The notes: generated from the sequence alone by a model not told the origin. DNA of 64,000 nucleotides from Rhizobium sp. BK602 (GCF_014195095.1 NZ_JACIBC010000002.1:868001-932000); one strand, 5' to 3'. Counted from the first letter of the stretch, positions 8,980 to 19,108 are shown. Numbers and translations: made by a program.

Positions 8980-9324
8980 ATGACAACCTATTTGCGATTG
9001 GACACTGACGGTATCGCGCCGGAAGCGGGCGTTCCCGCCGGGGATCGCGTCATTTCCGGTGCGCCGGAATTCCGCACATGGAATGTCGACGAGGCCGATG
9101 GCGGGCTGTATGCGGGGGTCTGGGAAGCCACGCCCGGCAAATGGAAAATCGTCTATGACGAGTGGGAATACTTCCACATCCTCTCCGGCCATTCGGTGGT
9201 AACGGCCGAGAATGGCGAGACTTTTCATCTGCGCGCCGGCGACCGCATGATCCTGAAGCCGGGCTTCAAGGGAACCTGGGAAGTCATTGAAACGACTCGC
9301 AAGGATTATGTCATCCGCCTTTGA
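8980..9324 (+). CDS. Small cupin protein (DUF861 / EutQ-like type)
   Basis: This 114-residue single-domain cupin has the pattern GVWEATPGKWKIVYDEWEYFHILSG, then FHLRAGDRMILKPGFKGTWEV. The strands match the cupin_3 type, in which the usual metal histidines are partly replaced by E and Y. Reaction unknown. The ATG at 8980 follows GAGAGGGTTTT and is preferred to the upstream frame opening at 8911, whose residues overlap the end of metY and look random. The closeness to metY suggests one transcript. Confidence 0.8.
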   Translation: MTTYLRLDTDGIAPEAGVPAGDRVISGAPEFRTWNVDEADGGLYAGVWEATPGKWKIVYDEWEYFHILSGHSVVTAENGETFHLRAGDRMILKPGFKGTWEVIETTRKDYVIRL

Positions 9325-9456
9325 CCGCCTTGCCGCTTTCCAGGCTGGAACCAGTTGAATCAAAACATGAAGACCGGCATTGCGGCACGCCGCTCCAGGC
9401 TCGATCGTGCGGGCCGCCGGGTGGGCCACACCATTCGCGCAAGTTGTGTCACCGGC

Positions 9457-9485
9457 CTTTCATTAAACTGTCATCAAACTGAAAC
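9457..9485 (+). promoter_or_regulatory. Pho box upstream of pstS
   Basis: CTTTCATTAAACTGTCATCAAACTGAAAC contains tandem 11-base units of the type TTTCATTAAAC / TGTCATCAAAC / TGAAAC. This matches the PhoB-binding pattern (direct repeats of TGTCA followed by an AT-rich gap). It lies about 120-150 bp before the pstS start, which predicts induction at low phosphate. Confidence 0.75.
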
Positions 9486-9603
9486 ATTGCGAGATTAGAG
9501 GCATCACTGTCGCCAGGAGAATGAGGTGGGGGTTGCTAACCGATGGGACACTCCACGCTATCTCTTGCTCGCCATCCTTTCATCACTCTGGGAAGTGAGT
9601 TCA

Positions 9604-10632
9604 ATGATGTTGAATCAAAAATTTCGTTCGCTTTGCCTGACTGCAGGCTTCATCGCGGCTATGTCCGTTTCGGCCTCGGCTGCGGATATCACGGGCGCCG
9701 GCTCGAGCTTCATCGCGCCGGTTCTGTCCAAGTGGGCCGAAGGCTACAAGGCTGCGACGAATAATGTCGTCAACTACCAGTCGGTCGGTTCGGGCGCCGG
9801 CATCAAGCAGCTCCTCGACAAGACCATCGTCTTCGGCGCTTCGGACAAGCCGATGAGCGACGCCGACCTCGAGAAGAATGGCATTGCCCAGTTCCCGATG
9901 ATCTCCGGCGGCATCGTCGTTTCCTATAACATTGAAGGCGTAAAGCCGGGCGAACTCGTTCTCGACGGCAAGACGCTGTCCGACATCTTCCTCGGCAAGA
10001 TCGCCAAGTGGGACGATGCGGCCATCAAGGCCCTCAACCCCGACGTCAAGCTGCCTTCCACGCCGATCTCCGTCGTTTATCGCGCCGACAGCTCGGGCAC
10101 GACCTTCAACTTCACCGACTACCTGGCCAAGGTTTCGCCGGAGTGGAAGGAAAAGGTTGGTTCGAACACGGCAGTTGAATGGCCGGTCGGCTTCGGCGCC
10201 AAGGGTTCGGAAGGCGTTTCCACCACCGTCAACCAGACGGCTGGTTCGATCTCCTACGTCGAATATTCCTACGTCGTCGCCAACAAGATCGGCTTCGCGA
10301 AGATGAAGAATGCTGCCGGCAAGGTCATCGAGCCGAGCCTTGAGACGTTCAAGGCTGCCGCTTCCAACGCCGATTGGGCCAATGCCAAGAACTTCAACCT
10401 GATCATCACCAATCAGCCGGGCGACAAGAGCTGGCCGATTGCAGCGTCCACCTGGGTTCTGCTCTACAAGAAGCCGGCAGATGCTGCTAAGAACGAAGAA
10501 GCGCTGAAGTTCTTCAAGTGGTCCTACGAGCACGGTCAGAAGGACGCGACGGCGCTGTCCTATCTCGCGATCCCGGACAATGTTGCCGCGGTTGTCGAGA
10601 AGTCCTGGGAAAAGGACTTCGGCGCGAAGTAA
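9604..10632 (+). CDS. pstS: Phosphate ABC transporter, periplasmic phosphate-binding protein
   Basis: The protein is about 342 residues. A signal peptide ends at [10 protein letters not shown] near residue 26. The mature protein starts with the PstS phosphate-binding loop [11 protein letters not shown] and later has [31 protein letters not shown] and [13 protein letters not shown], all contacts of the bound phosphate. It delivers phosphate in the periplasm to the PstCA permease. The start is ATG 9604 or 9607; the longer frame from 9526 is not needed. A Pho box lies upstream and a hairpin follows the stop codon. Confidence 0.96.
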   Translation: MMLNQKFRSLCLTAGFIAAMSVSASAADITGAGSSFIAPVLSKWAEGYKAATNNVVNYQSVGSGAGIKQLLDKTIVFGASDKPMSDADLEKNGIAQFPMISGGIVVSYNIEGVKPGELVLDGKTLSDIFLGKIAKWDDAAIKALNPDVKLPSTPISVVYRADSSGTTFNFTDYLAKVSPEWKEKVGSNTAVEWPVGFGAKGSEGVSTTVNQTAGSISYVEYSYVVANKIGFAKMKNAAGKVIEPSLETFKAAASNADWANAKNFNLIITNQPGDKSWPIAASTWVLLYKKPADAAKNEEALKFFKWSYEHGQKDATALSYLAIPDNVAAVVEKSWEKDFGAK

Positions 10633-10654
10633 GTCGTGTTGGGTGAAAAGTTAC

Positions 10655-10684
10655 GGCGGACAGGGTATGACCCTGTCCGCCTTT
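10655..10684 (+). terminator. Hairpin between pstS and pstC (partial terminator)
   Basis: GGCGGACAGGG-TATGA-CCCTGTCCGCC is a perfect 11-bp stem followed by only a few T. Such a structure after a binding-protein gene commonly stabilises its mRNA or stops part of the transcription, giving more PstS than permease. Confidence 0.75.
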
Positions 10685-10707
10685 CGTGACAGGACAAGGG
10701 GAAATCG

Positions 10708-11679
10708 ATGGCTGACGCGACTCAGACGGCTGGCTTCCAGGCAATCAATACCACCGCCGTCACCAGAAAATTCCGGATGCAGGATCGGATTTTCTATTTC
10801 ATGACGCTTGGCTCGGCGGCTCTTGTCGTGCTTCTGCTGCTGGCAATCATCGTGGTTCTTATCATCGATGCCCTGCCGACCTTCCAGACCTTCGGCTTGT
10901 CATTCCTGTGGGGCACGAAGTGGAGCGCTCCCGCCGATATCTATGGCGCTGTGCCCGCCGTGGTCGGTACGCTGGTGAGCTCGCTCATCGCCATGCTGAT
11001 TGCCATTCCCCTGGGCATAGGTATCGCCATTTTCCTCACGGAACTTTGCCCCGGCAGCCTGCGCCGTCCGATCAGCACGGCCATCGAGCTTCTGGCCGGT
11101 GTTCCCTCGATCATCTACGGCATCGTCGGCCTGTTCATTCTCGTGCCGTTGATGCAGACCTATATCCTGCCTTTCCTCATGATGACGGTTGGCCTGGTGC
11201 CGGTGATCGGCCTGCTGTTCCAGCCGCCGGCGCCGGGCGTCGGCCTGTTGACGGCAAGCCTCGTGCTCGCCGTCATGATCTTGCCGTTCATCACCGCGAT
11301 CGCCCGCGACGTGTTCAGCACGGTGCCGCCGATGCTGCGTGAATCCGCCTACGGCATGGGCATGACCACATGGGAAGTGGCGCGCCACATCCTGATCCCC
11401 TATACGCGCCGCGGCCTTGTCGGCGGCATCATGCTCGGCCTCGGCCGCGCGCTTGGCGAAACCATGGCCGTCACCTTCGTCGTCGGTTCGGTGAGCCGCC
11501 TGCAATCGTCGATCATTTCGCCGTCCACCACCATTTCCGCCCAGATCGCGAACAATTTCGGCGATGCCGACGGTCTGCAATTGTCGAGCCTGATTGCGCT
11601 CGGCCTGCTTCTGTTCGTCCTCTCCTTCTGCGTGCTTGCAGTGGCGAGGTGGATGATCGGCCGCGGCGACTCGCTCTGA
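10708..11679 (+). CDS. pstC: Phosphate ABC transporter permease PstC
   Basis: This 323-residue inner-membrane protein has about six helices. The BPD-transport signature appears near residue 220 to 260: RESAYGMGMTTWEVARHI, then LGLGRALGETMAVTFVVG (the EAA-type loop that docks on PstB). The length is that of E. coli-type PstC (about 320), not the long form of roughly 500 residues that I recall from some rhizobial pst operons. The start ATG has AGGGGAAA upstream. pstA follows after ten bases. Confidence 0.95.
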   Translation: MADATQTAGFQAINTTAVTRKFRMQDRIFYFMTLGSAALVVLLLLAIIVVLIIDALPTFQTFGLSFLWGTKWSAPADIYGAVPAVVGTLVSSLIAMLIAIPLGIGIAIFLTELCPGSLRRPISTAIELLAGVPSIIYGIVGLFILVPLMQTYILPFLMMTVGLVPVIGLLFQPPAPGVGLLTASLVLAVMILPFITAIARDVFSTVPPMLRESAYGMGMTTWEVARHILIPYTRRGLVGGIMLGLGRALGETMAVTFVVGSVSRLQSSIISPSTTISAQIANNFGDADGLQLSSLIALGLLLFVLSFCVLAVARWMIGRGDSL

Positions 11680-11689
11680 GGGAAAAACC

Positions 11690-12541
11690 ATGGAAAATGC
11701 AATTCGCCAGAATCTCGTGTCGAGGCGCTATGCGAAGAACCGGGTGATGATGGCCTTGTCCTTCCTCGCGGCCGTCCTCGGCATATTCTTTCTCAGCGTG
11801 ATCCTTGTGACCCTGCTTTATCGCGGTGTATCGGCACTCAGCCTCGACGTGTTCACCATGTCGATCCCGGCCCAGGGCTCGCGGGGCGGCCTGATCAACG
11901 CAATCTACGGCACCGTGCTGGTGACGGGCTGCGCCATCCTGATCGCCGCGCCGATCGGTATTCTCGCCGGCACTTATCTGGTGGAGTACGCCAACGGCAC
12001 CAAGCTTGCCGAGTTTGCCAAGTTCATCAACGACATCCTGCTGTCTGCACCCTCGATCATCGTCGGGGTGTTCGTCTACGGCGCCGTGGTCGTGCCCATG
12101 CACGGCAACTCTGCCATTGCCGGCATTCTAGCGCTGGCGCTGATCGCCCTTCCGGTCGTCAACCGTACGACACAGGACATGCTGCTGCTGGTGCCGAATG
12201 CGCTTCGCGAGGCGACCGCCGCGCTCGGCGCGCCGCGCTGGAAGTCGATGATGATGGTGATCTACCGTTCCGCCTGGACGGGCATTCTCACCGGCATCCT
12301 GCTGGCCGTCGCCCGTATCAGCGGCGAAACCGCGCCGCTTCTCTTCACGGCCGGTTATAGTAAATTCATGAATGCGAGCCTGACCGGTCCAATCGCCACG
12401 CTGCCGGTTGCCATCAATACGCTCGCCGCCGATGCTGGCGAGGATCTCAAACAGCTGGCCTGGGCTGGAGCGCTGATCATCACCGTTGCCATCCTTGCCC
12501 TCAACATCCTTGCCCGTGTCTTGAGTGGGCGCCGCCAATGA
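11690..12541 (+). CDS. pstA: Phosphate ABC transporter permease PstA
   Basis: This 283-residue permease partner of PstC has hydrophobic helices throughout. It contains [13 protein letters not shown] in the core, and the ATPase-coupling loop near residue 170-210 reads [21 protein letters not shown] and then [21 protein letters not shown]. Together PstC and PstA form the phosphate channel across the inner membrane. The GAGGG ribosome site lies eight bases before the ATG. Its stop codon overlaps a possible upstream start of pstB (ATGA at 12538). Confidence 0.95.
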   Translation: MENAIRQNLVSRRYAKNRVMMALSFLAAVLGIFFLSVILVTLLYRGVSALSLDVFTMSIPAQGSRGGLINAIYGTVLVTGCAILIAAPIGILAGTYLVEYANGTKLAEFAKFINDILLSAPSIIVGVFVYGAVVVPMHGNSAIAGILALALIALPVVNRTTQDMLLLVPNALREATAALGAPRWKSMMMVIYRSAWTGILTGILLAVARISGETAPLLFTAGYSKFMNASLTGPIATLPVAINTLAADAGEDLKQLAWAGALIITVAILALNILARVLSGRRQ

Positions 12542-12570
12542 CGCAGCTGCCGAACCATAGGAATGAGACC

Positions 12571-13407
12571 ATGAACATGAGCGATAGCAATTTCCAGAGC
12601 GTCAATGCACAGCCGGGGAAGGACGCCGTTTCCCAGTCGGGTCTCGGCACGCTCGCGAAACTCGAGGTCAAGAACCTCGATTTCACCTATCAGAACGGCC
12701 ATCGCGTTCTGAAGAGTGTGAACATGAACATCCGCAAGAATGCGGTCACTGCCTTCATCGGCCCTTCGGGTTGCGGCAAGTCCACGCTGCTGCGCACATT
12801 CAACCGCATGTATGATCTCTATCCGGGTCAGACGGTCGCGGGCGAGATCCTGCTGGATGGCCGCAATATCCTCACCAAGGACGTCGATCTGAACGATCTG
12901 CGCGCCAAGGTCGGCATGGTGTTCCAGAAGCCCACGCCGTTCCCGATGTCGATCTATGAAAACGTCGCTTTCGGCATCCGGCTTTATGAGAAGATCTCCA
13001 AGGCGGAAATGGACGTGCGCGTCGAAGCGGCGCTGACGGAAACGGCGTTGTGGAGCGAAGTGAAGGAAAAGCTGCACCAGAGCGGACTTGGCCTTTCAGG
13101 CGGTCAGCAGCAGCGCCTCTGCATCGCCCGCGCCATCGCGCTTCGCCCGGAAGTCCTGCTGCTCGACGAGCCGACCTCGGCGCTCGACCCGATCTCGACC
13201 GCCAAGGTCGAGGAGCTGGTGTCGCAGCTCAAGGGCGAGTTCACCATTGTCATCGTGACGCACAACATGCAGCAGGCGAGCCGCATCTCCGACAACACCG
13301 CCTTCATGTATCTTGGCGAGCTGATCGAGTATGGCGCGACCGAGCAGATCTTCCAGGCGCCGAAGGTCAAGCGCACGGAAGACTACATCACCGGCCGTTA
13401 CGGCTGA
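12571..13407 (+). CDS. pstB: Phosphate ABC transporter ATP-binding protein
   Basis: This ABC ATPase is about 278 residues from the ATG at 12571 (AGGAATGAGACC upstream). An in-frame ATG at 12538 that overlaps the pstA stop would add eleven residues. Walker A is [17 protein letters not shown], the PstB-specific Q-loop [16 protein letters not shown] follows, the signature is [16 protein letters not shown], Walker B is [13 protein letters not shown], and the His switch is VTHNMQQA. The protein powers phosphate uptake. No phoU or phoB follows; a terminator does. Confidence 0.96.
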   Translation: MNMSDSNFQSVNAQPGKDAVSQSGLGTLAKLEVKNLDFTYQNGHRVLKSVNMNIRKNAVTAFIGPSGCGKSTLLRTFNRMYDLYPGQTVAGEILLDGRNILTKDVDLNDLRAKVGMVFQKPTPFPMSIYENVAFGIRLYEKISKAEMDVRVEAALTETALWSEVKEKLHQSGLGLSGGQQQRLCIARAIALRPEVLLLDEPTSALDPISTAKVEELVSQLKGEFTIVIVTHNMQQASRISDNTAFMYLGELIEYGATEQIFQAPKVKRTEDYITGRYG

Positions 13408-13438
13408 TATCCGAGCAAGGCCCGATTGCTATTTTGCG

Positions 13439-13466
13439 ATGGCGCGCCGGTCGGGCGCGCCATTTT
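13439..13466 (+). terminator. Terminator after pstB
   Basis: ATGGCGCGCC-GGTCG-GGCGCGCCAT is a perfect 10-bp stem followed by TTTTCG. It lies 32 bp past pstB and before the convergent P450 gene, so it ends the pst operon. Confidence 0.85.
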
Positions 13467-13519
13467 CGTTTGGCCTGCAATCGAAGCGGTGGGAGGAGGC
13501 ATCCGCCGGCAAGAGGGTG

Positions 13520-14764
13520 TCACCAGCTTAGTTCGAGCTTGTCGAGACCGTGGAAGTGATAGACGTCCTTGACTTGCGGCGGCGTCTTGAGTTTCAGGCC
13601 GGGCAGGCGCTGGAACAGGATTGGCAGCACCACATTCAGCTCCAGCCGTGCCAGCGGCGCACCGATGCAGAAATGGATGCCGGCGCCGAAGGAGAGGTTG
13701 GGTGCTTCATTGCGGTCTGGCTTGAAGGCGAGGGGATCGGAGAATTTCGTCGGATCCAGATTGGCGGCCGCCAGGATCATCGCCACCTTGTCGCCGCGCT
13801 GGAAGGAAATGCCGTCGATCTCGGCCGGCTCCAGGCACCAGCGCTGGAAGATATGCACCGGCGCGCAGATGCGCAGCGATTCCTCCACTGTGCGTTCCGT
13901 CGTCGCTTCGTCCTTGAAGAGGTCCGCTGGCGCATAGCCGCTTTCCAGGATGACGCGGACGGAATTGCCGATCTGATGCACCGTCGCCTCGTGCCCGGCA
14001 TTGAGGAGCACGATCGTGGTCGAGACCAGCTCGTCCTCGGTCAGGTACTGGCCCTTGTGCTCGGTAGTGATCATATGGGTGAGCAGGTCGTCGCGCGGAT
14101 CGGCGCGGCGCTCGCGGATGACGGACTTCACATAATCGGCAAATTCCTTCGCCGCCTGGTCGGCCGCCTCCTCGTCGGCGCGCGTCCGGCCGAACATGTA
14201 CATGCGGACATAGGCGTGCGACCATTTCAAGAGCTGCGGCCCCATCTCATCCGGAATGCCGATCATCCGCGCGATCATGGTGACGGGAATGATGTCGGCG
14301 AAGGCGGCCAGCAGCTCGACCTCTCCCTCCTTTTCGAACCTGTCGATCAGCCGGTTGGCGAGCTCGGCCAGTTCCGGCTTCATCTTCTCCACATGGCGGG
14401 AGACGAAGGCGCGGTTGACGAGGGTGCGCAGGCGCGTGTGCTCCGGCGGCTCGATCTCGAGCAGGGAATGCTGCTCGGCGAGATCGAAATGCTTCAGATG
14501 CGGCAGCGGCGCGGGCATGCCGAGTTCCTCGCGGCTGGCGATATGCAGGATTTGCCGTCCGAATCGGCGGTCGCGCAGCAGGCCGTTCACATGGTCGTAG
14601 CCGGTAAAATACCATTGCCTCTGCTCTTCCCAGTAGAAGGTCGGACATTCGGCATGCAAGGCGGCGTAGACCGTGTTCGGATTGGTGTAGAAGGCCGGAT
14701 TGCGGCCGTCGAGGGAGAGGCGGCGGGCCGCAGGATCGAGGGAGAAGACGGAGGATATGGTCAT
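13520..14764 (-). CDS. Cytochrome P450, bacterial class I type
   Basis: This 414-residue soluble P450 has the I-helix oxygen-binding motif LLNAGHEATVHQIGN near residue 250, the K-helix ESLRICAPVHIFQRW (ExxR), and the heme-binding loop FGAGIHFCIGAPLARLE, in which Cys366 is the heme thiolate. The early EIEPPEHTRLRTLVNRAF segment (helix C) is also typical. It needs a separate ferredoxin and reductase, and none is encoded next to it. The substrate cannot be predicted. It lies 41 bp downstream of the diguanylate cyclase on the same strand and may share its transcript. Confidence 0.93.
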   Translation of the reverse strand: MTISSVFSLDPAARRLSLDGRNPAFYTNPNTVYAALHAECPTFYWEEQRQWYFTGYDHVNGLLRDRRFGRQILHIASREELGMPAPLPHLKHFDLAEQHSLLEIEPPEHTRLRTLVNRAFVSRHVEKMKPELAELANRLIDRFEKEGEVELLAAFADIIPVTMIARMIGIPDEMGPQLLKWSHAYVRMYMFGRTRADEEAADQAAKEFADYVKSVIRERRADPRDDLLTHMITTEHKGQYLTEDELVSTTIVLLNAGHEATVHQIGNSVRVILESGYAPADLFKDEATTERTVEESLRICAPVHIFQRWCLEPAEIDGISFQRGDKVAMILAAANLDPTKFSDPLAFKPDRNEAPNLSFGAGIHFCIGAPLARLELNVVLPILFQRLPGLKLKTPPQVKDVYHFHGLDKLELSW

Positions 14765-14805
14765 GGAAGGAGGATTATCGGAATAAATCGAATGGGAAAA
14801 GGCCG

Positions 14806-16059
14806 TTACATCTTCGCCAGCGTACCAAGGCGGCGCAACGCGTGGATCTGGTCGTCGAGCGTCGGCACCAGCGCGCCCCCGTCCGGATCGAGCGGCTGGT
14901 CACCGGCCATTGCCGCCTCCATCTCGTCGAAGACGATGGTGCAGTTGCGGCCGGAGCGCTTGGCGGCATAAAGAGCGCGATCGGCGGCGGAGACCAGCCG
15001 GTCCCAGGTGGCGATGTCGCAGGGCATGATCGCCAGGCCGATGCTGACGGTCGCCGGCACCATCGACCGACCGGCGGGCAGCGGGGCTCGGCAGAAATCC
15101 GCCCGCACCGTCTCGGCGACCGCTTCGGCCTCCGCCTGGTCCTGGACGGCGATGAAGGCGATGAACTCCTCCCCGCCCATCCGGCCGAACACGGCTCCGC
15201 GGGGCATGAATTGCCGCCCGATACGGGCAAATTCGGCAAGCACGACGTCGCCGCTCTGATGGCCGTAGCGATCGTTGATCGCCTTGAAATGATCGAGATC
15301 GAACAGGAGGGCGGCGATCTTGCGCGACTCCCTGGCGGCCTTTTCGGCGACCAGCGGGAAATAATTCTGCAGGCCGCGCCTATTCAGGACGCCGGTCAGC
15401 ATGTCCGTGATCGAGACGGTCCGCCAGCGGCGTTCGGAGCTTTCCATCAGCAGCCGGCCGCTGAGCGCAATTGCCGCGGTGATCAGCAGGGCGCAGCCGA
15501 GGGCGGAATAGGCGCGATAGACAGGCGCCAATTCCGGACCGGGCTGCAGAAGCAGCATCGACAGTGACGAGGCAAGGCAGAGGCAGGCAAGGGCGGTGAA
15601 GACGAAGCAGAGCTGCCGGCGCACGGGTTCGCGCCGGCCTTCCGTCGGGCGCACGGCGCCGGCAAGCAAGGTCGCGCCGACGGCGCCGGCAAGATCGTAG
15701 AGGAAGACGCGGTTGGCGAAGCTCTCGTGAATCCACGGCAGCCCGATGCCGGCCAGCCAGATCGCCGGCGGCAGCAAGGACGACCATTCAAGCCTGCGCT
15801 TGTCCATGCGATGGAAGCCGGCGATCCAGGCGCTCTCGCCGAGCAGGGCCACGGCGTTGGCGATCTCGATCGACAGCAGGTCCGGAACGAGGCCGCGCGC
15901 CGCGACAAGCCCGAAACCGACGGCGCTGAGGGCAAAGCCCAGCGCCCATGCCAGATAGGCGGATCGCTGGGCGTCATGCCGCCAGGCGAGAAACAGCACG
16001 GCCGCAAGCGTCATCGCTTCCGTACACCAGATGATCAGCCCGATCGTGAAAGTCTGCAC
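14806..16059 (-). CDS. Membrane diguanylate cyclase (GGDEF domain)
   Basis: The protein is about 417 residues. The first 210 form about six to seven hydrophobic helices, and a GGDEF domain follows from residue 230: TDMLTGVLNRRG, LLFDLDHFKAINDRYGHQSGD and the active-site loop RMGGEEFIAF. GGEEF is an active variant, so c-di-GMP synthesis is expected. No upstream RxxD inhibitory site is obvious (the residues there are RQFMPRGAVF). I chose the GTG at 16059 with AAGAAGAG upstream; another in-frame GTG at 16110 would add 17 basic residues. The sensing signal of the membrane part is unknown. Confidence 0.88.
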   Translation of the reverse strand: MQTFTIGLIIWCTEAMTLAAVLFLAWRHDAQRSAYLAWALGFALSAVGFGLVAARGLVPDLLSIEIANAVALLGESAWIAGFHRMDKRRLEWSSLLPPAIWLAGIGLPWIHESFANRVFLYDLAGAVGATLLAGAVRPTEGRREPVRRQLCFVFTALACLCLASSLSMLLLQPGPELAPVYRAYSALGCALLITAAIALSGRLLMESSERRWRTVSITDMLTGVLNRRGLQNYFPLVAEKAARESRKIAALLFDLDHFKAINDRYGHQSGDVVLAEFARIGRQFMPRGAVFGRMGGEEFIAFIAVQDQAEAEAVAETVRADFCRAPLPAGRSMVPATVSIGLAIMPCDIATWDRLVSAADRALYAAKRSGRNCTIVFDEMEAAMAGDQPLDPDGGALVPTLDDQIHALRRLGTLAKM

Positions 16060-16110
16060 AGTATGCGGTTCTCTTCTTGGCGGCGCCTGTCGCGCCGGCG
16101 CAAGCGACAC

Positions 16111-16371
16111 GGCAACGCTTGCAATCGCTCTATCCTCGCCGAATAAGATGGTGAGTTTATTAAGCCGGTTGGTAAATTTTGCCCACGCATGCGCGGCGGT
16201 CTGTGCCGATATCGTTCGGCTTCATCCTTCCTTCACCTTTCGGTCGGGAAAAACGGTGAGTTGCGTGTACCGCGCCGCCGGATTGATTGGCATCGCAAAA
16301 TCGATGGATAGAAACGCTTGTTCAATACCTATTGAGGCATTAGGCCTTTTTGAGGTTATCCCTTCGCGCGT
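16111..16371 (+). other. Non-coding region upstream of the clpP promoter candidate
   Basis: No frame here has family features. The stretch separates the divergent diguanylate cyclase and clpP genes and becomes AT-richer toward clpP. I see nothing else in it. Confidence 0.4.
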
Positions 16372-16401
16372 CTTGAAGTACAGGGCAGTCACACTCTATG
16401 T
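16372..16401 (+). promoter_or_regulatory. Heat-shock (RpoH-type) promoter candidate for clpP
   Basis: CTTGAAG (16372-16378) and CTCTATGT (16394-16401) are separated by 15 bases. The first box fits the CTTGAA -35 of RpoH promoters well. The second fits the CCCCAT-like -10 only partly. It lies about 70 bp before clpP. Confidence 0.35.
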
Positions 16402-16470
16402 AGGGGTAAAGGATTTTTATTCGATTCCCGGCGTTATCGCCGTCGGGGGCAAGCTTGGTAAAGGACGCAC

Positions 16471-17103
16471 ATGAGAAATCCAGTCGATACAGCTATGGCT
16501 CTGGTGCCGATGGTTGTTGAGCAGACCAATCGCGGGGAACGGTCCTACGATATCTATTCCCGCCTGCTGAAGGAACGCATCATCTTCCTGACCGGCCCGG
16601 TCGAAGACCATATGGCGACGCTGGTCTGCGCCCAGCTTCTCTTCCTGGAAGCGGAAAACCCGAAGAAGGAAATCGCGCTCTACATCAATTCGCCGGGCGG
16701 CGTCGTGACCGCCGGCATGGCGATCTACGACACCATGCAGTTCATCAAGCCCGCCGTGTCGACGCTTTGCATCGGCCAGGCCGCGTCCATGGGCTCGCTG
16801 CTTCTGGCGGCCGGCGACAAGGACATGCGCTTTGCAACGCCGAATTCCCGCATCATGGTTCACCAGCCTTCGGGCGGTTTCCAGGGGCAGGCTTCGGACA
16901 TCGAGCGCCACGCCCGCGACATCATCAAGATGAAGCGCCGCCTGAACGAAGTTTACGTCAAGCATTGCGGACGGACCTATGAAGAGGTCGAACAGACGCT
17001 CGATCGCGACCATTTCATGTCTGCGGACGAGGCCAAGGATTGGGGTCTGATCGACAAGGTGCTGACGTCGCGTACTGAAATCGAGGGGGAAACCGCCGCG
17101 TGA
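16471..17103 (+). CDS. clpP: ATP-dependent Clp protease proteolytic subunit
   Basis: This 210-residue serine protease forms the two-ring chamber that degrades proteins unfolded by ClpX or ClpA. The catalytic triad is visible: Ser106 in [10 protein letters not shown], His131 in [10 protein letters not shown], Asp180 in LDRDHFMS. The N-terminal [20 protein letters not shown] segment is the usual propeptide and axial loop. The spacing of the triad (25 and 49 residues) matches the family. The gene has AAAGGAC upstream of its ATG. clpX follows after about 306 bp, the normal order. Confidence 0.97.
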   Translation: MRNPVDTAMALVPMVVEQTNRGERSYDIYSRLLKERIIFLTGPVEDHMATLVCAQLLFLEAENPKKEIALYINSPGGVVTAGMAIYDTMQFIKPAVSTLCIGQAASMGSLLLAAGDKDMRFATPNSRIMVHQPSGGFQGQASDIERHARDIIKMKRRLNEVYVKHCGRTYEEVEQTLDRDHFMSADEAKDWGLIDKVLTSRTEIEGETAA

Positions 17104-17409
17104 TTCCCCGCGCAGCGGTGTCTTCCGCGCCACAGTTCTATCCCATTTGTGATCGAATAGGGGTTTAATGTGGAGCGGAACTCGCTAATAGTAGTTGGCA
17201 TTTATGCTGTGTAGCGTTTTTATGACATCATAGCATTCGGCATTCGAAGGGGGATTCGTTGCCAACGCAGTCTGGTTCCGATGGGTCGGGCTGCGTACAG
17301 TACCCCGAAGGGCGCTGCGATCTGCTGAAACGAGGGGCGGGTCCGGCGGGCGCATTAAGTGGACCGCGGTTTCATATCGAAACTCGCGGCGTGCTGGAAG
17401 GAAAGTGAT
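17104..17409 (+). other. clpP-clpX intergenic region
   Basis: This gap of 306 bp has no gene. It carries an AT-rich patch around 17160-17240 that could hold a clpX promoter, but I cannot place boxes with confidence, and no terminator follows clpP. Confidence 0.35.
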
Positions 17410-18687
17410 ATGAGCAAAGTCAGCGGCAGCAACGGCGGCGACTCTAAGAACACCCTGTATTGTTCATTCTGCGGCAAGAGCCAGCATGAAGTCCGGAAGC
17501 TTATCGCCGGACCGACCGTCTTCATCTGCGATGAATGCGTCGAATTGTGCATGGACATCATCCGCGAGGAAAACAAGTCCTCGATGGTCAAGTCCCGCGA
17601 TGGCGTGCCGACGCCGCAGGACATCATCAAGGTTCTCGACGAATACGTCATCGGCCAGAGGCAGGCGAAGAAGATCCTGTCGGTGGCGGTGCACAATCAT
17701 TACAAGCGCCTCGCTCACGCCTCCAAGAACGGCGATGTCGAACTGGCGAAGTCGAACATCATGCTTGTCGGTCCGACCGGTTGCGGCAAGACCTACCTGG
17801 CGCAGACGCTCGCCCGCATCATCGATGTTCCCTTCACCATGGCCGACGCGACGACGCTGACCGAAGCCGGCTATGTCGGTGAAGACGTCGAAAACATCAT
17901 CCTGAAGCTGCTGCAGGCTGCCGACTACAACGTCGAGCGCGCCCAGCGCGGCATCGTCTACATCGACGAAGTCGACAAGATTTCCCGCAAGTCGGACAAT
18001 CCGTCGATCACCCGCGACGTTTCGGGCGAGGGCGTCCAGCAGGCCCTGCTGAAGATCATGGAAGGCACGGTCGCTTCCGTCCCGCCGCAGGGCGGCCGCA
18101 AGCATCCGCAACAGGAATTCCTGCAGGTCGACACGACGAACATCCTGTTCATCTGCGGCGGCGCCTTTGCCGGTCTCGACAAGATCATCTCCGCCCGTGG
18201 CGAGAAGACTTCGATCGGCTTCGGCGCCACCGTCAAGGCGCCGGATGACCGCCGCGTCGGCGAAGTGCTGCGCGAGCTGGAGCCGGAAGATTTGGTCAAG
18301 TTCGGCCTCATCCCGGAATTCATCGGTCGTCTGCCGGTTCTGGCGACGCTGGAAGACCTGGACGAGGATGCGCTGATCCAGATCCTGTCGGAGCCGAAGA
18401 ACGCGCTCGTCAAGCAGTATCAGCGCCTGTTCGAGATGGAAGACGTCGAGCTGACCTTCCACGAGGACGCGCTGCGCGAAATCGCCCGCCGGGCGATCAT
18501 CCGCAAGACGGGTGCCCGCGGCCTGCGCTCGATCATGGAGAAGATCCTGCTCGACACCATGTTCGAGCTGCCGGCGCTGGAAGGCGTTCGCGAAGTGGTC
18601 ATTTCCGAGGAAGTGGTGCGCGGTTCGGCCCGCCCGCTCTATATCTATGCCGACCGGCAGGAAGAAAAGGCCAACGCCACGGCCTGA
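17410..18687 (+). CDS. clpX: ATP-dependent Clp protease ATP-binding subunit
   Basis: This 425-residue AAA+ unfoldase partners ClpP. Parts in order: an N-terminal zinc-binding domain with [11 protein letters not shown] and CDECVELC; Walker [17 protein letters not shown] near residue 120; Walker [12 protein letters not shown]; an [22 protein letters not shown] region with the pore and RKH-type loops; sensor [15 protein letters not shown] near 370. The start ATG at 17410 matches the usual [14 protein letters not shown] beginning, so the extra 17 codons upstream are not used. The gene ends at a strong hairpin. Confidence 0.98.
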   Translation: MSKVSGSNGGDSKNTLYCSFCGKSQHEVRKLIAGPTVFICDECVELCMDIIREENKSSMVKSRDGVPTPQDIIKVLDEYVIGQRQAKKILSVAVHNHYKRLAHASKNGDVELAKSNIMLVGPTGCGKTYLAQTLARIIDVPFTMADATTLTEAGYVGEDVENIILKLLQAADYNVERAQRGIVYIDEVDKISRKSDNPSITRDVSGEGVQQALLKIMEGTVASVPPQGGRKHPQQEFLQVDTTNILFICGGAFAGLDKIISARGEKTSIGFGATVKAPDDRRVGEVLRELEPEDLVKFGLIPEFIGRLPVLATLEDLDEDALIQILSEPKNALVKQYQRLFEMEDVELTFHEDALREIARRAIIRKTGARGLRSIMEKILLDTMFELPALEGVREVVISEEVVRGSARPLYIYADRQEEKANATA

Positions 18688-18712
18688 TCGACCGAATTAC
18701 CTCTAGAAATCC

Positions 18713-18741
18713 AGGGGCTCGTCATCGACGGGCCCCTTTCT
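18713..18741 (+). terminator. Terminator after clpX
   Basis: AGGGGCTCGTC-ATC-GACGGGCCCCT forms an 11-bp stem with one T-G pair. TTCTATTTG follows. It lies 25 bp past the clpX stop. Confidence 0.8.
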
Positions 18742-19002
18742 ATTTGAAAAAGCGTGTGGTTTCCTGATAAAGTCAGGGGATAAGCTTATGGGAACGCCGT
18801 CCGAACCGGTTGTGAAGATCGCCCGCCGCAGCCATGATGGCATGATTCCGGAATCGTCCTTGCATATGGTTCGTGCCTGGTTTCGGCCCCCGGCGATCGC
18901 GTTTCCGACAATGTTCGAGTAGTCGGGTGTCGGTGTTTGTTGTTGCGTTCCTTCTCGTGAAATGTGCGCTTGGCTGCCATGCGGCAGGCGCGTCCTGCAC
19001 GA
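18742..19002 (+). other. Non-coding region between clpX terminator and lon promoter
   Basis: No convincing gene is seen on either strand. Frames on the minus strand here are shadows that extend across lon. Confidence 0.4.
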
Positions 19003-19031
19003 CTTGAAATAGATACTGAGAAGCTCCACTT
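19003..19031 (+). promoter_or_regulatory. Heat-shock (RpoH-type) promoter candidate for lon
   Basis: CTTGAAA (19003-19009) and CTCCACTT (19024-19031) are separated by 14 bases. The pattern resembles that upstream of clpP and the RpoH consensus CTTGAA/CCCCAT. It is about 78 bp before lon. Confidence 0.4.
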
Positions 19032-19108
19032 CTAACCCAAGTGAGAGAGCCGGCTAACTCCCAGAGCCGGTAGAGAGCCCGGGAACGGGACGACGGAAAG
19101 GAAATGAC

